This document shows, in pieces, positions 10,881-25,076 of a stretch of DNA of 64,000 nt. The translations under genes and the position numbers were made by a program. This stretch comes from Tetradesmus obliquus. Its lineage: Eukaryota; Chlorophyta; Chlorophyceae; Sphaeropleales; Scenedesmaceae. Positions within the stretch are counted from its first letter, which is position 1. The number at the start of each line of letters is the position of its first letter. Location: positions 3,472,001 to 3,536,000 of the forward strand of contig CP126200.1 in assembly GCA_030272155.1 (NCBI GenBank), read 5' to 3'. A model generated the notes under the pieces. That model was not told the DNA's origin. It did not search any database and saw only the letters and a program-made list of their open reading frames with translations.

Positions 10881-13800
10881 CCACATTGCCGCTGCGAGTC
10901 TCGCTGGCAACATCTCCGCTAGGGTGCACCGTCAACACGCTGCCGACTGCTTGCTCCAGGGGTGGCTGCCTTCTGGCACTCCCAAGCCCCGCAGCTCTCA
11001 GACCTGCAGCCTGCTGCTGCTGCTGCCGCGGCAGCGGCAAACCCAGCCGTACCGCCCAACCCTGCAGCTTTTGTACTCCCTGCTGCACCACAGACTGCAC
11101 ATCCTGCTTGGAGACGTATCCCTTGCCATCTCTGTCCAGTAGGGACCGCACCCAGCGCACAAACTCGCTGAATGCGGCCCAGAGGTACAAACACAGCACG
11201 CAGCAGTTCACCGCAACGATTGCAGCCATTGCTGCGATGTTGACTCGCTCCTGCTGTTCAAACTGGGAGAGTGAGACCAGCATGATGAGGAAGAGCGTCG
11301 TCATCAGGCCAAACACGCTGACTCGTCGCAGGGTGTCGAGCATGCGGCACGCGTACGGCTGGAAGGTCATCTGCAGGGTTGTACAGCAGCAGCAGGGACA
11401 GCACCAGCAGCAGCGCAGCAGGATTGTTTTGATGGAGATGCTGATTCGAGCAGCGTTCAGCAACAGCAGACCTGTGTTGGCTGCAAGAGGCTTTCTAGAA
11501 ATGCAACTGACTAGCATGCAGCAGCCGAAGCAGCGTCCATGTCCGTGATAACAACATGTTGTTGCCAATGTCTGGCGCCGCCGATTTAAGCAGCCACACA
11601 ACAAGCAAACGTCCAGGGGCATGTCGCCAGCCCACTCACGTGCAGCACAGCCTCAATGAAGATGACTGTCATTGCGCACAAGCAGCCACATGCGGATGCA
11701 ATAACTGTGTGCTGGTCTCGTCAGCTGGCTGAGCTGACACCTTCTTGTGCGACAGCTACTGAATGCATGTACTCCGAATCCACCGGCTCATAATGCACAG
11801 CATGCGCTGCAACTTGGGTATGTGAAGCCGCAGTCATTATATTCAATATGAATCAGCCTGCCACCACTCACGTGCAGCACAGCCTCAATGAAGATGACTG
11901 CCATTGCGCACAGCACCTGCAGCGCCGGCGGCTGGCCTTGCAGCAGCACCAGCAGCATGGTGAGCACGCAGTTCTCGATGAGCAGCAGCGTCTCCCAGTA
12001 GTAGCAGCTGTAGCGGTACTTGTCGTACATCAGGCCGTACTGCAGCTCAACCTGCAGGCGGTGACAGCAGCAGCAGCAGCAGTAGCAGTGGCAGCAGCGG
12101 CAGCAGGGGCAGCAGCAGTGCACAGTCAGTGTGGCTGTGGTGCTGGCAGGCCGTTGATGGCTTCTGCAATGGCAGCTGCTGCTGGCCTGAGTCTCAAGTT
12201 GGCAAGAGAAAGCACGTTACAAACCAGGCGCAGAACACTGTACCAGCACAAACAGCAGATGCAAGTCAGCAGCACGCACCGGCTTGCGCTGTACTGCACT
12301 GTCACACTTGCAGGCAAGTCCCTCTCACACGCAACCCAGCTCCACACGCACAGGCACTCACCCGCTCGCTCGCCAGCTGTTGCTGCTGGTTCTCCATCCT
12401 GTTGTGCCGCCGCAGCGTGAGCCCCAGCGCCAGCGGTAGCCCAAACACCCACAGCAGGCCAGGTATGCCGCCCAGAATCACCAGCAGCAAGTGGGGCATC
12501 TTTCCACACTCGATGTTCGAGTCACTTGTCCAGACACCCCAATCGTTGCCTGCAAGCGTGAGGGCTGCTGCTGCGTCCGCTGTGTATGCTGCCTCAGGCG
12601 GCATGGCTCCGGCCGAGTCCACTTTCTGACAGCTGAAGAGCGAGATTACTTCTCTGCTGGTAGGGGTGTACAGGAAGAATGCCATGACCACCCAGGACAT
12701 CTTTATGTGCGGGAGGTAGCGCCCGAAAGTGGCTCGGAATTGCCCCCGATTGCGACGCCAGGAGATGAAGAAGGCATAGCATGCCCAGTATGCTGTGAGG
12801 GCGGCCAGTGCAGCAACTGCAGATTGTGCAGCAGCAGGGGCAGCACAGGTGAAGCAGTGACGCATGTGCAGGAGGACACACCAGGGGTGAGCGCGTAGTA
12901 ACTGGGAATGACAGAGCAGTATGTGTTGGAGAGCAGCAGAGGAGTGCATCGCCATGCATGATGGCTGGCTGCATTGCGGCGTATGGGGCATGGACATAAC
13001 AGACAACCAGGCTGCACACTTGCTGCTGCACAGCAAAACGCTAATTGTTAACAGCAGCCACAAGCAGCTGTACCAGGACTGAGTTATCAACTCCAGCCAA
13101 ATCCTTACCACAAAACACATCAAGCAACCCACCTGGCCACAGGAGCAGCACAATGGAGCGCTTGATTGACCTCGGCAGCCCCCAGCTGTTGAAACTGCAC
13201 TCAAGGCTGACCCAGGTGCTGCCGCTGCTGGTGATATCTGCATAGTTCAAGAAGTTGGCCACACCCTGCAGTACCTGCGGCCAGTTGAGGCGCACCAGGC
13301 GCAGCAGGCCTAGCAGCTGCATGTAGTTGACCAGCATCTGCAGGCAGGGCACAGCAGCAGAAGAGGAAGCAGTAGGGTTACATTGGTGTGTTCACGCGGC
13401 TATGCTGCAACAAGCGCTTGGAATTGAGAAGCTGTGAATAGCTCAGGAACAGCAGCAGCGGCAGCTGGTATGTCAAAATTTTGGCTTGCATGCACTTGAT
13501 GTGTGGTGAGTGGTCAGTGCTGCAACAGGCTCAGCACAAGCAACACACTGTCCTCAAGCTGCAGCGGTTGTATACAATTTCACACGCACAGCTAACCCAC
13601 TTTGAGAGCGCTGCATTCAGTAGGCTGCAAGCATTTGAGTACTGGCCGCAGGCCATTACAACAATGTAGCATGTCCGCCAACTGCCTCACCATTATAATG
13701 TCAGTGTGCCAGAACTTGAACGAGCGCCGCTGCAGCTGCTGCTGCTGCTGCGTGCCGCGCCCACCAGCGCCCACCACTTGCGACACATCAACGCTGCGCC

Positions 13801-14337
13801 GCGCAGGCATGCTAAAGCTGCGAGGTGCGCCCTGCAGCATCTTCTTCTTCTGCTGCTGCTGCTGCTGCTGCGTGCTAATGACAGCTTGGGACTGCTCAGA
13901 GTGTAGTTTGTTGGTGATGAATGGGCTTGATTCACTGCCGCCGTCTAGAAGCCTGTGGTCCAAGTAACGGCTGATCATCTTGCTGCCAACAGACTGCAGC
14001 CGACCGCCAAAAGAAGCAGCAGGGCGCAGAGCCACAGGCTGCACAGGCGGCACAGCAGCAGCACGCGCTGCCGCAGGCATCAGATCTGGCACGGGATCAA
14101 GGTCAGGCTGGTCGGCTGACTCATGCTCGTGGATGATGAAGGGGCTGTTGCTGTTGATGGTGGCAGTTGGTAATGCAGCGCTGCTGTTGCTCGTTGCCGT
14201 TGTTGATGTGCTGAAGTGGAGCGTTGGAATGGGGTCCGACTTGCTGCTGACATCCTTACGCGGCAGTGGGGCTGCTGCGGTGATGTCTTGGTCAGATCGA
14301 GGCACTCCATGCACATCTGCTGCACTACTCGCACCAA

Positions 14338-14375
<38 letters not shown>

Positions 14376-17300
14376 AGTGCGGCTAGCTCAACGGTTTTAC
14401 CCCTACTGCCTGCCGCACCCGCCGCAGCAGCAGCAGGCACTTGGGCAGAGCTCTCCTGCTGCAGGACTGCTGCAGCAGGGCGCGAAACAACCTGCTGCTG
14501 CAGGCCGCCAATTTGCGCGCGGCGGATCTGGGCAGACCGCTTGCGCACATTCTGGCTATGCAACCACATGTTCAGCACTGGCATCACAAACATGAACACG
14601 GATGCCAGGAAATAGTAGAAGTTGTTGATTTCAGGCCTGGCGCATTCATTGCATGTGTGCGTGCTGTGCCCATATGGAATGGGGTACTCCTGGCATGCGC
14701 CGCACAATGGGCCTTCGTAACCCTGCTTGCACATGTATTGCATGTACCCTTCAAGCACAAGGGTGCCATTTGGAAACCTGGCGCTGTTGAGCTGCGTGAT
14801 GTTGAACTTCTGGTATTCGTAGGCCCAGTTTGACATGTTCTGTATGGTCTCATTGCTGCGGTGACAGGCCCTGGGGTTAATGCATTCATGCAGCTGCAGC
14901 AGCGGCAGCAGCAGCAGCAGCGGGAAGCAGCATGCAGCAGCAGTTTGGTTATTCACAGGACAGTGACCTGGAAAAGTGTGAGACAATCATGCCAGACATG
15001 GAAGAATCCGACTGACACCGTTGAGTCACCTGCAACCTTCTGTGCACATGCGCTACACAGCAGAACATGTGCAGCTGTCTCATTGCTGCGCAACTAGACC
15101 AGCAGCAGCCATCAACCGAGCATAACTAGCCATCACTGGCAGACACACAAACAGAGCAGCTGCACCCTGCATGCACATCAACCCATTTTGTGCTGCTGTT
15201 GTGCTGCTGATGCAGCAGGCACACCTTGGGGCTCCGCGGGTGTGACTGCCAGAAGCCACTTGCAGGCACAACTGCTGGTCCGTTGCAGACAGCAGCAGCA
15301 CCTCGAGGCAGCGACAGGCACTGGCTGCACTGCGGAGCTTCTGGGTAGAAGGAATAGCTTGGGGCGCTGCAAGTGATGCAAGATATCTTTGGGGTGACGC
15401 CTTGTTCACGCTTCTCTGTTGCTTCACCTGGCAGAGTCAGCAGCGAGTGCGACAGGCAGAAGTGAGCAACTTGGAAGAGGTGTGGGTGGGTGGGTGGGTG
15501 CTGCACGGAAAATAAATAACATACTAATTAACATAACATAACACAACGTAATGCACAGCAGCACAAATTGGTTTGATGTGCATGCAGGGTTTCATGTTAT
15601 GGTTTTATCTCATTAACATAATAGCGGGTTGATGATGCCCTGCAAGCTGCACCTCCGCTGCAACTGACAGGCAAGGCCCCCGTAAGTAAAACCAAGGAGA
15701 GATGGATCTGGCAATGCACTGCATGCTTCTGCAGCTCTGCACATCAGCAATCCATCTGAAAGCAACACTGTAGCAATCAATGTAACAACGTTGTATCAAT
15801 GTAACAGCTCCTCTCCGCTTCTGCATGCGCCCACCTGCCCAACACTGGCGCAGCAGCAAATCCCGGTCAACTGTAATCCCGCTCTGCGTAGTGAAGCGCA
15901 GCTTGTAGCGCGTGCCAGGCTGCGCGCTCACGCTCAGTCCTGAAAACACAGCTCGCCCTGCGATGGCGCGCGTGGAGTTGCTCTCCACAGCAAAGTCTGC
16001 CAATGACCCGTTGCCAACATGCAGCAGCTGCGCCTGCAAACATAAAGTTTGCAGCAGTCGTTTGAATTGCTGCATTTTTGGAGTTGAAACAAGGGTGGCA
16101 GTCGACGGTGCAGCATGCAAGTGCATCTCATGCCTGCCTTGCAGGCACACTCAACGTCTGTACTATAACGCCAGCACAGCAGACCCTGAAACATTCGTTA
16201 ACTATCTGCTATTCGTCCTTTGTTTTGTGCTTCATCTCAGCTCACCTGCATGGGCATTCCAGCATCGTAGATGCCCTGTGTGACGTGTCTGCCCAGCCCA
16301 TCCACCACAATGAAACCGGGGTTGAATGGTGTGCCTGGTCCTGCAAGCATAGGCTCACTGCATGCTTCCTTCACCTCCATTAAGGTAGAGTTGGAACCAG
16401 TGTCAACCGACCTGAAGCAGTAAAGCTCAGCAGCAGATGTCACAAGATAGTCTGGCCCAGCAGCAGGTGCTGCTGCTTGTTCCTGCAAGGTGCTGTTGCT
16501 GCCAGTACTGCTTGCAGGAACTTGCAGCAAGCCCCTGCTGTTGGGTGAGGTGCCTGTGTGCAGAACACTTTCCTGCAAGCAGGCCTTGCTGGTATCAAGA
16601 TTTAGGCTGCTGCCAGCACTGCAGTCCTGCAGCTTGACAATTGATGCGCTGATGTTGGTGACAAGCAGACCGTCTCCGCCGCCTGTTGCGTTGTTACTTG
16701 CAGGAATGTAGGAGTTGTGCAGGACCAGACCACAGCCGCTGTTGCGGTCCAGGCGCATGCAGTTGTCCGTGAGCACCAGCAGGCCACCTGAAAACAGCAG
16801 GATTGCAGTGGACAAGGGCACACGTCTTCAGCAACAGCTCTGACACACAGCTGTGCTGTAACAACGCAAGTTGCTGCTTCTCAGTACTCTGTGCAGCGAA
16901 ACAGCACAGTCTCTGGCAACTTCTGCAGGCAGCAAGCACAAAGCACAGCTTACCTCCATTGTATGCTTTGTTGTTCTTGAACGTACTGCCTGAGACGTTT
17001 GCTGGCCCAGCAACTGACAGGTACAGTCCACCACCTCCTGTATAGAACCCATTGTCTGCTGTTGTATTGGCATCCAGAGCTCCAAGTATATCCCAAGCCT
17101 CCTGCTGCTTCGAACTCTTTGATCCACTGCCAAGCCACTGCTTGCTCTGCTGCAGCATGACACGGCCCCGAGCATCAGTCCACGATGCTTCGTTCCTCTC
17201 AAACAAAGAGTTGACCAAGTTTGAATTCCCAGCTTGCAGGACAGCTGCGCCACCGCCAAAGCATGCCTTATTGCCAAGGAATTGCGAGGCGCGTATCGCA

Positions 17301-19548
17301 ACGTCCTTGCACGTAAGGCAGTAAAAGCCTCCTCCTGCAGCCAAGCAGCGTTCCTCCTGCCGCATCAGCAGCTCATTGTTTGTGAAGTTTGAGCCGCTGA
17401 TGCTTGCAGACTTGCGCTCTGTAACAGCTACAGCACCGCCGATACTGATGGCCCTGTTGGATGTGAAGGAGCTGCTGCTGACGTTCAGGTTGCCTCCCTC
17501 ACTGCTCAAGGCGACGGCACCGCCCTGCAAGCCAATAGAAGCACACATGGCCGCAGGAAGTTGGTAAGCACTTGCTCCACCTGCCTAGCAGGAATACCTA
17601 GGAACAGGCCAGCGCCCGGCCAAACCTCAGCATATACTTGTGCCGCTTGCATTCATACAGCTGTTTTGCGTCGACCGGCAGTGTGCAGAGTGCGTGGGTT
17701 CTGTTCACACAACGCCTACCTTTGCAGCTGCGTTGTCCTCCATACTGACATTCTGCAGCGTCAAGTTGGCCCCGATCCCTCCAATGTACACCACGCCGCC
17801 TTCACTCTGCAGCGTCGGCCAGCCCCCAGCTTGCAACTGCATCTGATTTGCGAGAGTTACGTCTCCTGCAAAGTTGCCTGAGGCTGTTGTGTTGATGAGA
17901 GTTATGCTGCTGTCAATGGCAAGGCTGCTGATGGCACCTCCTCGGTAAGTTGCGTTGTTGCCAGTGAAAGACGAGTTGTGAAGCTTGAAGCTGCTTGACC
18001 ACATGCCAAGGTACACAGCTCCACCCTCCCTCCCGGCCTTGCAGGAGCAGACACAACAAGCATGGCACGCAGCATGCAATTCAGCTTGCAGGACTTTGCC
18101 ACGTGCCAGAACAACGTCAGCTGCTGGATGTAGGCAGCAGCTTGTGATGATTACTGACAGCTGATTGCTAGTTTGCAAAGCTTGCATGTGCAGCAGTGCA
18201 CTGCTAGTGCTATACTTGCAAGCGATAAGGCTAAAAAGGAAGGTGCTGCCTCTCTGCTTATCAGTCAAGCTCACCACGTTGCCCTCAAACAAGCCCTGGC
18301 CAGACAGCTCCCGCTTAGCCATCTCTGTCAGGTGCATGGCCCCGCCATACACGCCTGCGCTGTTGTTTGTGAAGACAGCATCCTTCCACGTGATACTGCC
18401 AGGGCAGCTTGCTCCGCACATCACCAGCCCGCCTCCACTGCAGAGCATGAAGAGCATGCAAAGCAAGCAGCTTAGCTGTAGCTCAGGGCCAGCTGTAGAT
18501 GGGCTGCTTATGAGGTGTTAGTAGATGCACCCTGGAGCGCGTGCGTATGTGCACTTACAGCTGCTGCAGATGGCAGGACATGCAGATGCACAACAGGCAC
18601 CTTGTTGTCGTGGGGCAGACGCACCTGCCAGCAGCGCTGTTGTTGACAAACTTGACGCTGGTCATGTTGTACAAGCAAGTGTTCCGGTCAGCCATCACAG
18701 CGCCACCCTCGCTTGCACGGTTATGCAGGAACGTAACATTATGCAGCCCAGCAAAGGTGCTGTCTCGCATGTACAACGCTCCGCCATGTCCATTTGCTTT
18801 GTTGCCTTCAAACCTTGTGTTGTTTATGACGGTCTGGCTGTTGCAACCGCCAACATCAGCACCATTTGCTGGACAGGCGATGCTGATGGCGCCGCCATGC
18901 TCTGCTGTGTTGTTGCTCAGAGAAGAGTCTAACACAGTGAGGCTGGCGCCAGTAAAGTTCACGGCCGAGCCATTGTTGTTTGATACTGTGCCGTTGATAA
19001 GCTGCAAACTTGACCCAGCCTCCGCAGCTATAACACTGCCTGTTGCGTTGTTGCTGGTTATGCTGCTCGACTCAATGATAACAGAGGTATAAGGCCCCAT
19101 GCTGATTGCAGCACCATCTTTGCCGGAATTGCCAGTAATGTGGACGTTGCGCAGCACTGCTGGGGAGGTGTAGGCACCTGTGGCGTCCACTTCGATTCTT
19201 ACAGCGCTGCCGTTGCAGCCGCTGATGCGCACATTCTCCAGCACTGCACCGGATGACCTGCATACGGAGAACAGCACGCATAAATGTAGAGTTCCTGCAA
19301 GAGTAGCGTGCATCCGGCTCTAGCAGTACAAGCTAGATCAGCGCAAGTCAGCACAAACCTCTTGCCGATGCATCTGCAAGTGCTGCTACAACAGCATGCA
19401 TTGTGGCAACATGTCACTTACAACACAACCGCACCTGATGGTCATGGCAGAGGTGGCATTGCCAATACAGCGCAGCTCCAACAGCCCTGTAGCTGCCCCT
19501 GCTGCTGCCGCTGACTTTTGCAGCAGGCCACGCCCACCCGCCCCATCA

Positions 19549-19579
<31 letters not shown>

Positions 19580-22500
19580 TTCCACCAGTGATGATGATGT
19601 CACCAGCCAGCAGTAGCGGCTGCGTCACTTTTGTGCTGGCAGCTGGCGGCAGCCTGATCCAGTCCCCTGCTGTCATATTGAGGCCCCAGTTCAAACCCCA
19701 GTTGGTGAGCACATCAGCGGATGGGGCTTGAACGCTTTGGGGGATAGCTGTGAGGCTGATGCCCTGCAAGCAGCAGCACACAGGCACAAGACACGCATCA
19801 GCACAAGACAGGTGCCACAGTCAACGCGCCGACACCAGAGCTACTGAACGTCCTGCTGAACTGGTGGCCGCACGTCACGTGTGCAGAGAACAGCTGCCAA
19901 CTACTCGTCATGCTGGCACTTCAATCAGTTGTCGCCTAGCACCTTTGGCTCACCCCATTTGCACCCCAAGGTGCAAGCAGGCAGGTAGGGGGTGTGCAGC
20001 TTAGGGGCGTCGCCCCTGGCCACACACACCCTCTTCAGCCGCAGAGCAGCCTGGGTAGCCGATCACTCACTCACTCACTTAATCACTCACTCACTCACTC
20101 ACTCGCTCACTCACTCACTCACTCACTCACTCACTCACTCACTCACTCACTCACTCACTCACTCACTCTTGTTGACAATAGCTGTGCCGAGCACGACATA
20201 GGCAGGCAGGCAATCCGTGTTGACGTACCCGGGTACAGGCCTGTGCCTTGAGCGAACCCGGCGACTCACCGCTCTGTGCATCAGCGCAACAGTGCCAATC
20301 TCAGACAGCGGCACGATCCCAGTGTTTGGAAAGGCCAGCTGGTACGCCCCCTGCGTGTTGATGTTGTCAACTGCTGCTTTACGCCAGCGTGGCGTCGGCT
20401 CGCTGAAATCAAGCACAAACAGGTCCGTTGACCGGCTCACATTGTTTGTGTTACGGTTGTACCGCAGACCACCAAACAGCATCACCTGCAGCAGAATGCA
20501 GTAGCCCAAGTCTCACTGCAAGGTATATCTGATGGCGGAACCTTGTGTGAAAGAGAGGCAGCACAGGAATAGACTTCTCTGCTTCAGTTCAATTAACCAG
20601 GTGACACCTGCCTGTACGTGCTGTGCGCCGCAGAAGCCTGAATTGCACGAAGCTCACCTGCTTGCCCTCAACTGCCATGCTGTGGTACATGAGCCCAGGT
20701 GGCAGGTCACCCACAGGCGCCAGCTTCCGCCACTTGTCAGCTGCAATGTCATACAGCCAGGCTGTGGTGTCCCATTCACTTGCGTTCAGCAGTTGAGGGG
20801 CTGTTGTTTTATCAGCCAAGAGCTCGCCCAGTGTGGTGTTGATGTCAGAGCCCCCATAGAGCAATAACACATCACTTTGGAGCCCTAGCTGCGAGACTGT
20901 ACTGCTAGGCAGGTAGGTCAGTATATGACCACTGCGGGCGCTGGGGAATGCAGCGCCCTTGGCTGCTGGTGCCAGCTGGGCTGCTCTGCTGATTGCAGGC
21001 ACGGAACTGCTTCCCCCAAGCTTTGCACTGAACAACGAGCCATGTGGCTTCCACTCCGGCAGCTTCATGGTGTTATTGCTGTTTGGAACAGGCAGAATCG
21101 TGTAGCCATATATGGTGAGGCCCCCAAAGATGTATAGCTGGCCAACAGGGCTGCAAGCCATGCTGGCATAAGCTGCCCCTGGCATTCCAGCGCTGCCGGA
21201 CAAAGTCATCAGGCGTACAATTGGTCGGCCTGGCTGCACAAGGGCAGCGTAGGACCCTTTGTGCACCGTAAATGTTCCACCATCACTGAACCGACCGCCA
21301 TGCTCAACGTACATGGCCTGGCTGTCCAAGTCGGTTGTGCAGGTTGCAACGCCCTCGGCATAAGGGTAGCCTGCTGCCGGCTGCAGGGTGAAGTTGCTGA
21401 CGCTGCCCTGCCTAACGTTGATGTATGCGCCTTGCAGGGGTTCTGCAGAGGCCGGATTGCAGCAGCAGCAGTAGCAGCATGGACAAACAAATCAGATGTG
21501 CAGAGCCCATATCCTCAGGTGCCTGGATCACAGCTAGTATCATGAAGCTGTGCTACATACCCGCTGAAATGTGCCAGGCATGCTGCCTTCAGCAACGTTT
21601 GGCTACAACTTTTGACATGTGTCGCCCAACGCCACTGGCTGAGGTAAGCGGCTGCTCTCGCTTACTTGCAGTGTCAAGAAACTCCAGCTGCCCTCCTGGG
21701 TTTGTTGTTTGCTGAGCATTCAGCACAAGCAGCTGCGCTCCAGCAATGCTGTCCACCTTGTAGAGCTTGGTGTTTGAACTCAATGCTGCGCCGTTGCCAA
21801 CCACCTTGGAAGCCACTAGCTGTGTGGGGCGCGTTGCGCACCACGTGTAGTTTGACACCGCAGTGATTTCAGGCTGCCCTGTGTTGACTTTTGGCATCTC
21901 CACCAGGACAACAAACGGTTGCCAGGTGGCAGCTGGCTGACATTGGTAGTCGGCAATGGCCTGGGGTACAGCAGCACCCAAACAGCAGCAGCCAGCAGCA
22001 GCAACAGCAGCAGCAGCAGCAGCAGCAGTGGGGCAAGGCAATAGAATCTGTGTGCAAACATTCAGCTTATCTAGAAGCCCCCTTTGTTTGCCGCTTCGGC
22101 TGGTGCACAAATTCATCTGCCAAGTGAGCAACGCAACAGGCTGCGTATGTCATGCTATGACAGTGCTTGCCTCCACTCTATACTCACCGCGCCCCTGATG
22201 ATGAAACCCTTGTCCGACCAGGGTTGGATGTTGACGTTGCTTGAATCCAACGCCCCAACCAGATCCACAATGCCGATGTATGGCATGATGGTCACATCAG
22301 CAGCGCTGACTTGCACGTTGCCGTGCAATGGCAGGTCAATCAACTGCAGGCCGGACAGGTCTTGCAAATCCAGTGGCTGCATCACCAGCAACTTGGACAG
22401 CTGCAGCGCAACACGCTTCTTTGAAGCCACGTCACTGACGTCGATGTCATACACAGACACCACGCTGACAGGTAAGGAGGCCCTCGACCTGCAGTGGTAT

Positions 22501-25076
22501 AGCACACAGGCCCCTGGTTGGTGCGTGCAGCGCTGGAGATGTTAACATAGAGCTGTTCAAACGGCTGGTGGCAGTCATGGCATGCAAACAGACGACACCA
22601 ATCTGCCCAGGTCACCTGCTTGTTGTGCTATGTGGTTCCCCATTTTGCAAGGCCCCTTACCCTTTGCTGGAAAAGTTGGCAGTGGTCGACGCCCACATGA
22701 CAAGCTTGGGCTCCCCGTACAGTGGCAGAATGTTGAGTGTCAGGACCTTGCCGCCATTGCCACCTGGCAACTCTTTCAGGCCTCCCAAGCTGACAGTGGT
22801 TTGAAGATCACGCTGTATGCCTGTATCGCCCTCGCCAGTAACCTCTGCATTAAAGCAGTTGATAGTGACATATGATGTAACACAGCCGAAGATGCGCTGA
22901 TTGGTCTCCGCATGTGCACACTGCTGCTGGGCCGGTGTGAGCTGTGCAATCTTTATGCCACACCACCGATGTTGCACTGTATCAAACAATCTTTTCTACG
23001 GTTGAAAGGTGGTGCGTGCAGCTGCCGTTGTTATATCTGTGTCCACTGCAAGCAGTCTTGCTTACCAGACCAGAGGATGGTAGTTGCATTTTGCAGCTGC
23101 CGCATGGTGTTAACTACCAAGTAGGGAAAGTCTCCGTCAGCGTCCAGAGACATGATGGACACAAGAGGGTAGTCTAGGAGTGTCACAACATCAGCTGCCT
23201 GCAATGCAACACACACACACAGCATGCATAATGTGTGGCTGTGCCTGACATTTCACTATGAAGCTGCAAAGACACAGATGCACAACATCAAGACATTGCT
23301 GCACGCACAATCGACAGTTCAACTGTACTTTTGCAGGGCACAGAATGTTTCTCACCAGGATGTAGTTGGCGCCCCCTACAATCTTTCCTGTCATCAGATC
23401 AAGACGTGCCATTATGCGTTGCATAATGGTAATATCCTGGGCCACGATCATCAAAGTGTCTTTGACGACCAGAGAGGCCTCAAATATCAACTCAGCTGCA
23501 GCAGAAGGCGCGACAGCAGATGGGGCAGCAGCAGATGTTACAGGTGAGGCATACAGCTGCGATTGCAGGTTGTTGAGTTCTTCGGACAGGTTCACATCAT
23601 GCACAAGCACTGGTGAACAGGCAACGGCACGCTGGCTGCCCCAACAATGCTTGGCAGTCAGGAACAACAAGCCAGCTGCCAGGTGTGACACAATAATGTC
23701 TGCAAATTTGCAGGGTACCTGCGGCTGCAGAATGGTCAACTCACCTTTGCCACCTGGCTGCTTGAACTCCCTGATCAGGCTCCACTGCCGCGTGTTGAGG
23801 TCCAGCGCTATCACATTGATAACCTGCTGCGATGCACCGTAGGAGTCGTCGTGCTGCCCACCAACTGCCAGGATCTTGTCACGCCACGTCACCAGCTGGT
23901 GGCGGTAGCGGGAGCTGGTGAGGTTTGCGTTGTCCTCCACCTGCAGGGCACCATGTGCAAGCTTCATGGATGATGAGCAGCAGGAACGGGCAACCATGTT
24001 CACAGAGACACTGTGTGGATGCTGCAGACTGCCGCAACTACAGCAGTTACAGCAGCTACCTGTTGCCCTGCATGATTGTCAGGCCTTACCTGCACAATGT
24101 AAGGCGACAGCGTGCGCAGGTCCAGCACTTCAAAGGCGCTGCCATTCACAGGCGTGCTCGCATCGTTGGACAGTATGCCGCCATTGAAGAATACCTGCAC
24201 GCAGCAGATGTGCAGGCCTAGTCAACATCACAGGCGCTACAGCAGAGTGTATGGAGGCGAGTGTATGCGCAGTAGCTGCCAGTGCTGCTGTTGCTGCCAC
24301 TACAGCTCCTGCCCTTGCTGGATCCGCCTGCTTGCTGCTGCTGCTGCTCCTGCTGCTGGCGCAGTTCCACCTGCAACAGCAAGAAACACAGCCACACCCG
24401 TTCTTCTGCTGGGTTCCAGTGCACACAAGATGTGACCTGCTGCGGGTGCTACAACTGCGTTTGCCTGCTGCACCTGCTGTTGCTGCTGCTTCTGCTGTGC
24501 TGGGCCTGTCCCAGGCATGCTGCACCTGCTGCTGCTGCTGCCAGCATCTGCGGCAGCATACCTTGCCTCCAAGCACGGTGGACCCAAACATGTACCGTGC
24601 ATTCCACTGGCACAGCCTGTTGCTGTAGTCACAGGCATACTTGGAGGACGCCTGCGCTGCCTGCATCAACCAGCGAAGAGTGGCACATCTGAGCCGAATG
24701 CTACATATGCATGAGGTGCCTGGTGCAGGTCTGTAAATGCGTGGGTTTGACTTGTAAATGTTGCACAACTGCAGTATGCCACAGCTGTGGTGGTGGCGTC
24801 ACTGCTGCTGCTGCTGTTGTTGTGGCGCACATGAGCTGCAAGCCTGTCCTGCTTGTGAGCTTGGCCTGTCTTCCTTTGCTTTTAAAGATGAAACTTGCTT
24901 CTGCTGCACAGTGCTGCAACACATAATCCTTCTGCACGTGCGTGTGATCCTACATGATCAGTGGGGTGTGCGACAGCAGACTGGCTGGTGACACTGTCAT
25001 CTGCATCGCACACCTGTGGCAGGCTTGTGCCCAGCAGCAGCAATAAGATTGCCACTGGCAGCCTTATGCTACCCAT
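10813..25076 (-). CDS. Giant kelch / Pmp-like beta-helix / multi-membrane-span surface protein with EF-hand (2,749 aa)
   Basis: Exons in transcript order: 25076-24954, 24660-24562, 24194-24090, 23940-23745, 23609-23356, 23198-23066, 22844-22661, 22488-22188, 21960-21666, 21442-20658, 20485-20270, 19763-19435, 19257-18625, 18437-18275, 18037-17720, 17524-16954, 16787-16246, 16033-15835, 15427-15225, 14893-13691, 13337-13133, 12816-12362, 12051-11872, 11370-10813. They total 8,250 nt with phase kept throughout. A signal peptide (MGSIRLPVAILLLLLGTS) is followed by kelch-like repeats (about 75-900; LVTWRDKILAVGG, QLYIFGG, VMLFGG). Next come right-handed beta-helix repeats with many GGA and FxxN motifs like chlamydial Pmp proteins (about 1000-1750). 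A Cys-rich part (CKQGYEGPLCGAC) follows at 1820-1970, then about eight hydrophobic spans. An EF-hand loop DRDGKGYVSKQD is at 2643-2654. It is probably a glycosylated cell-surface protein with a cytosolic calcium-sensing tail; its function is unknown. The donor of exon 1 is the weakest call. Confidence 0.82.
11634..11684 (-). repeat. Partial copy of the end of kelch-gene exon 12051-11872
   Basis: The exon end plus donor (CACTCACGTGCAGCACAGCC..AAGATGACTG on the + strand) recurs 232 bp further along the transcript, inside the last intron. It is a donor-side duplicate at about twice the usual spacing. Confidence 0.85.
20063..20168. repeat. (TCAC)n microsatellite
   Basis: About 26 tetranucleotide units with two interruptions, within the kelch-gene intron 19764-20269. 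Confidence 0.97.

Noticed and set aside
10813..15427. Calling the membrane part of the giant protein a TRP channel
   Set aside because: The number and spacing of hydrophobic spans is suggestive, but no pore or TRP-box motif could be identified by eye.
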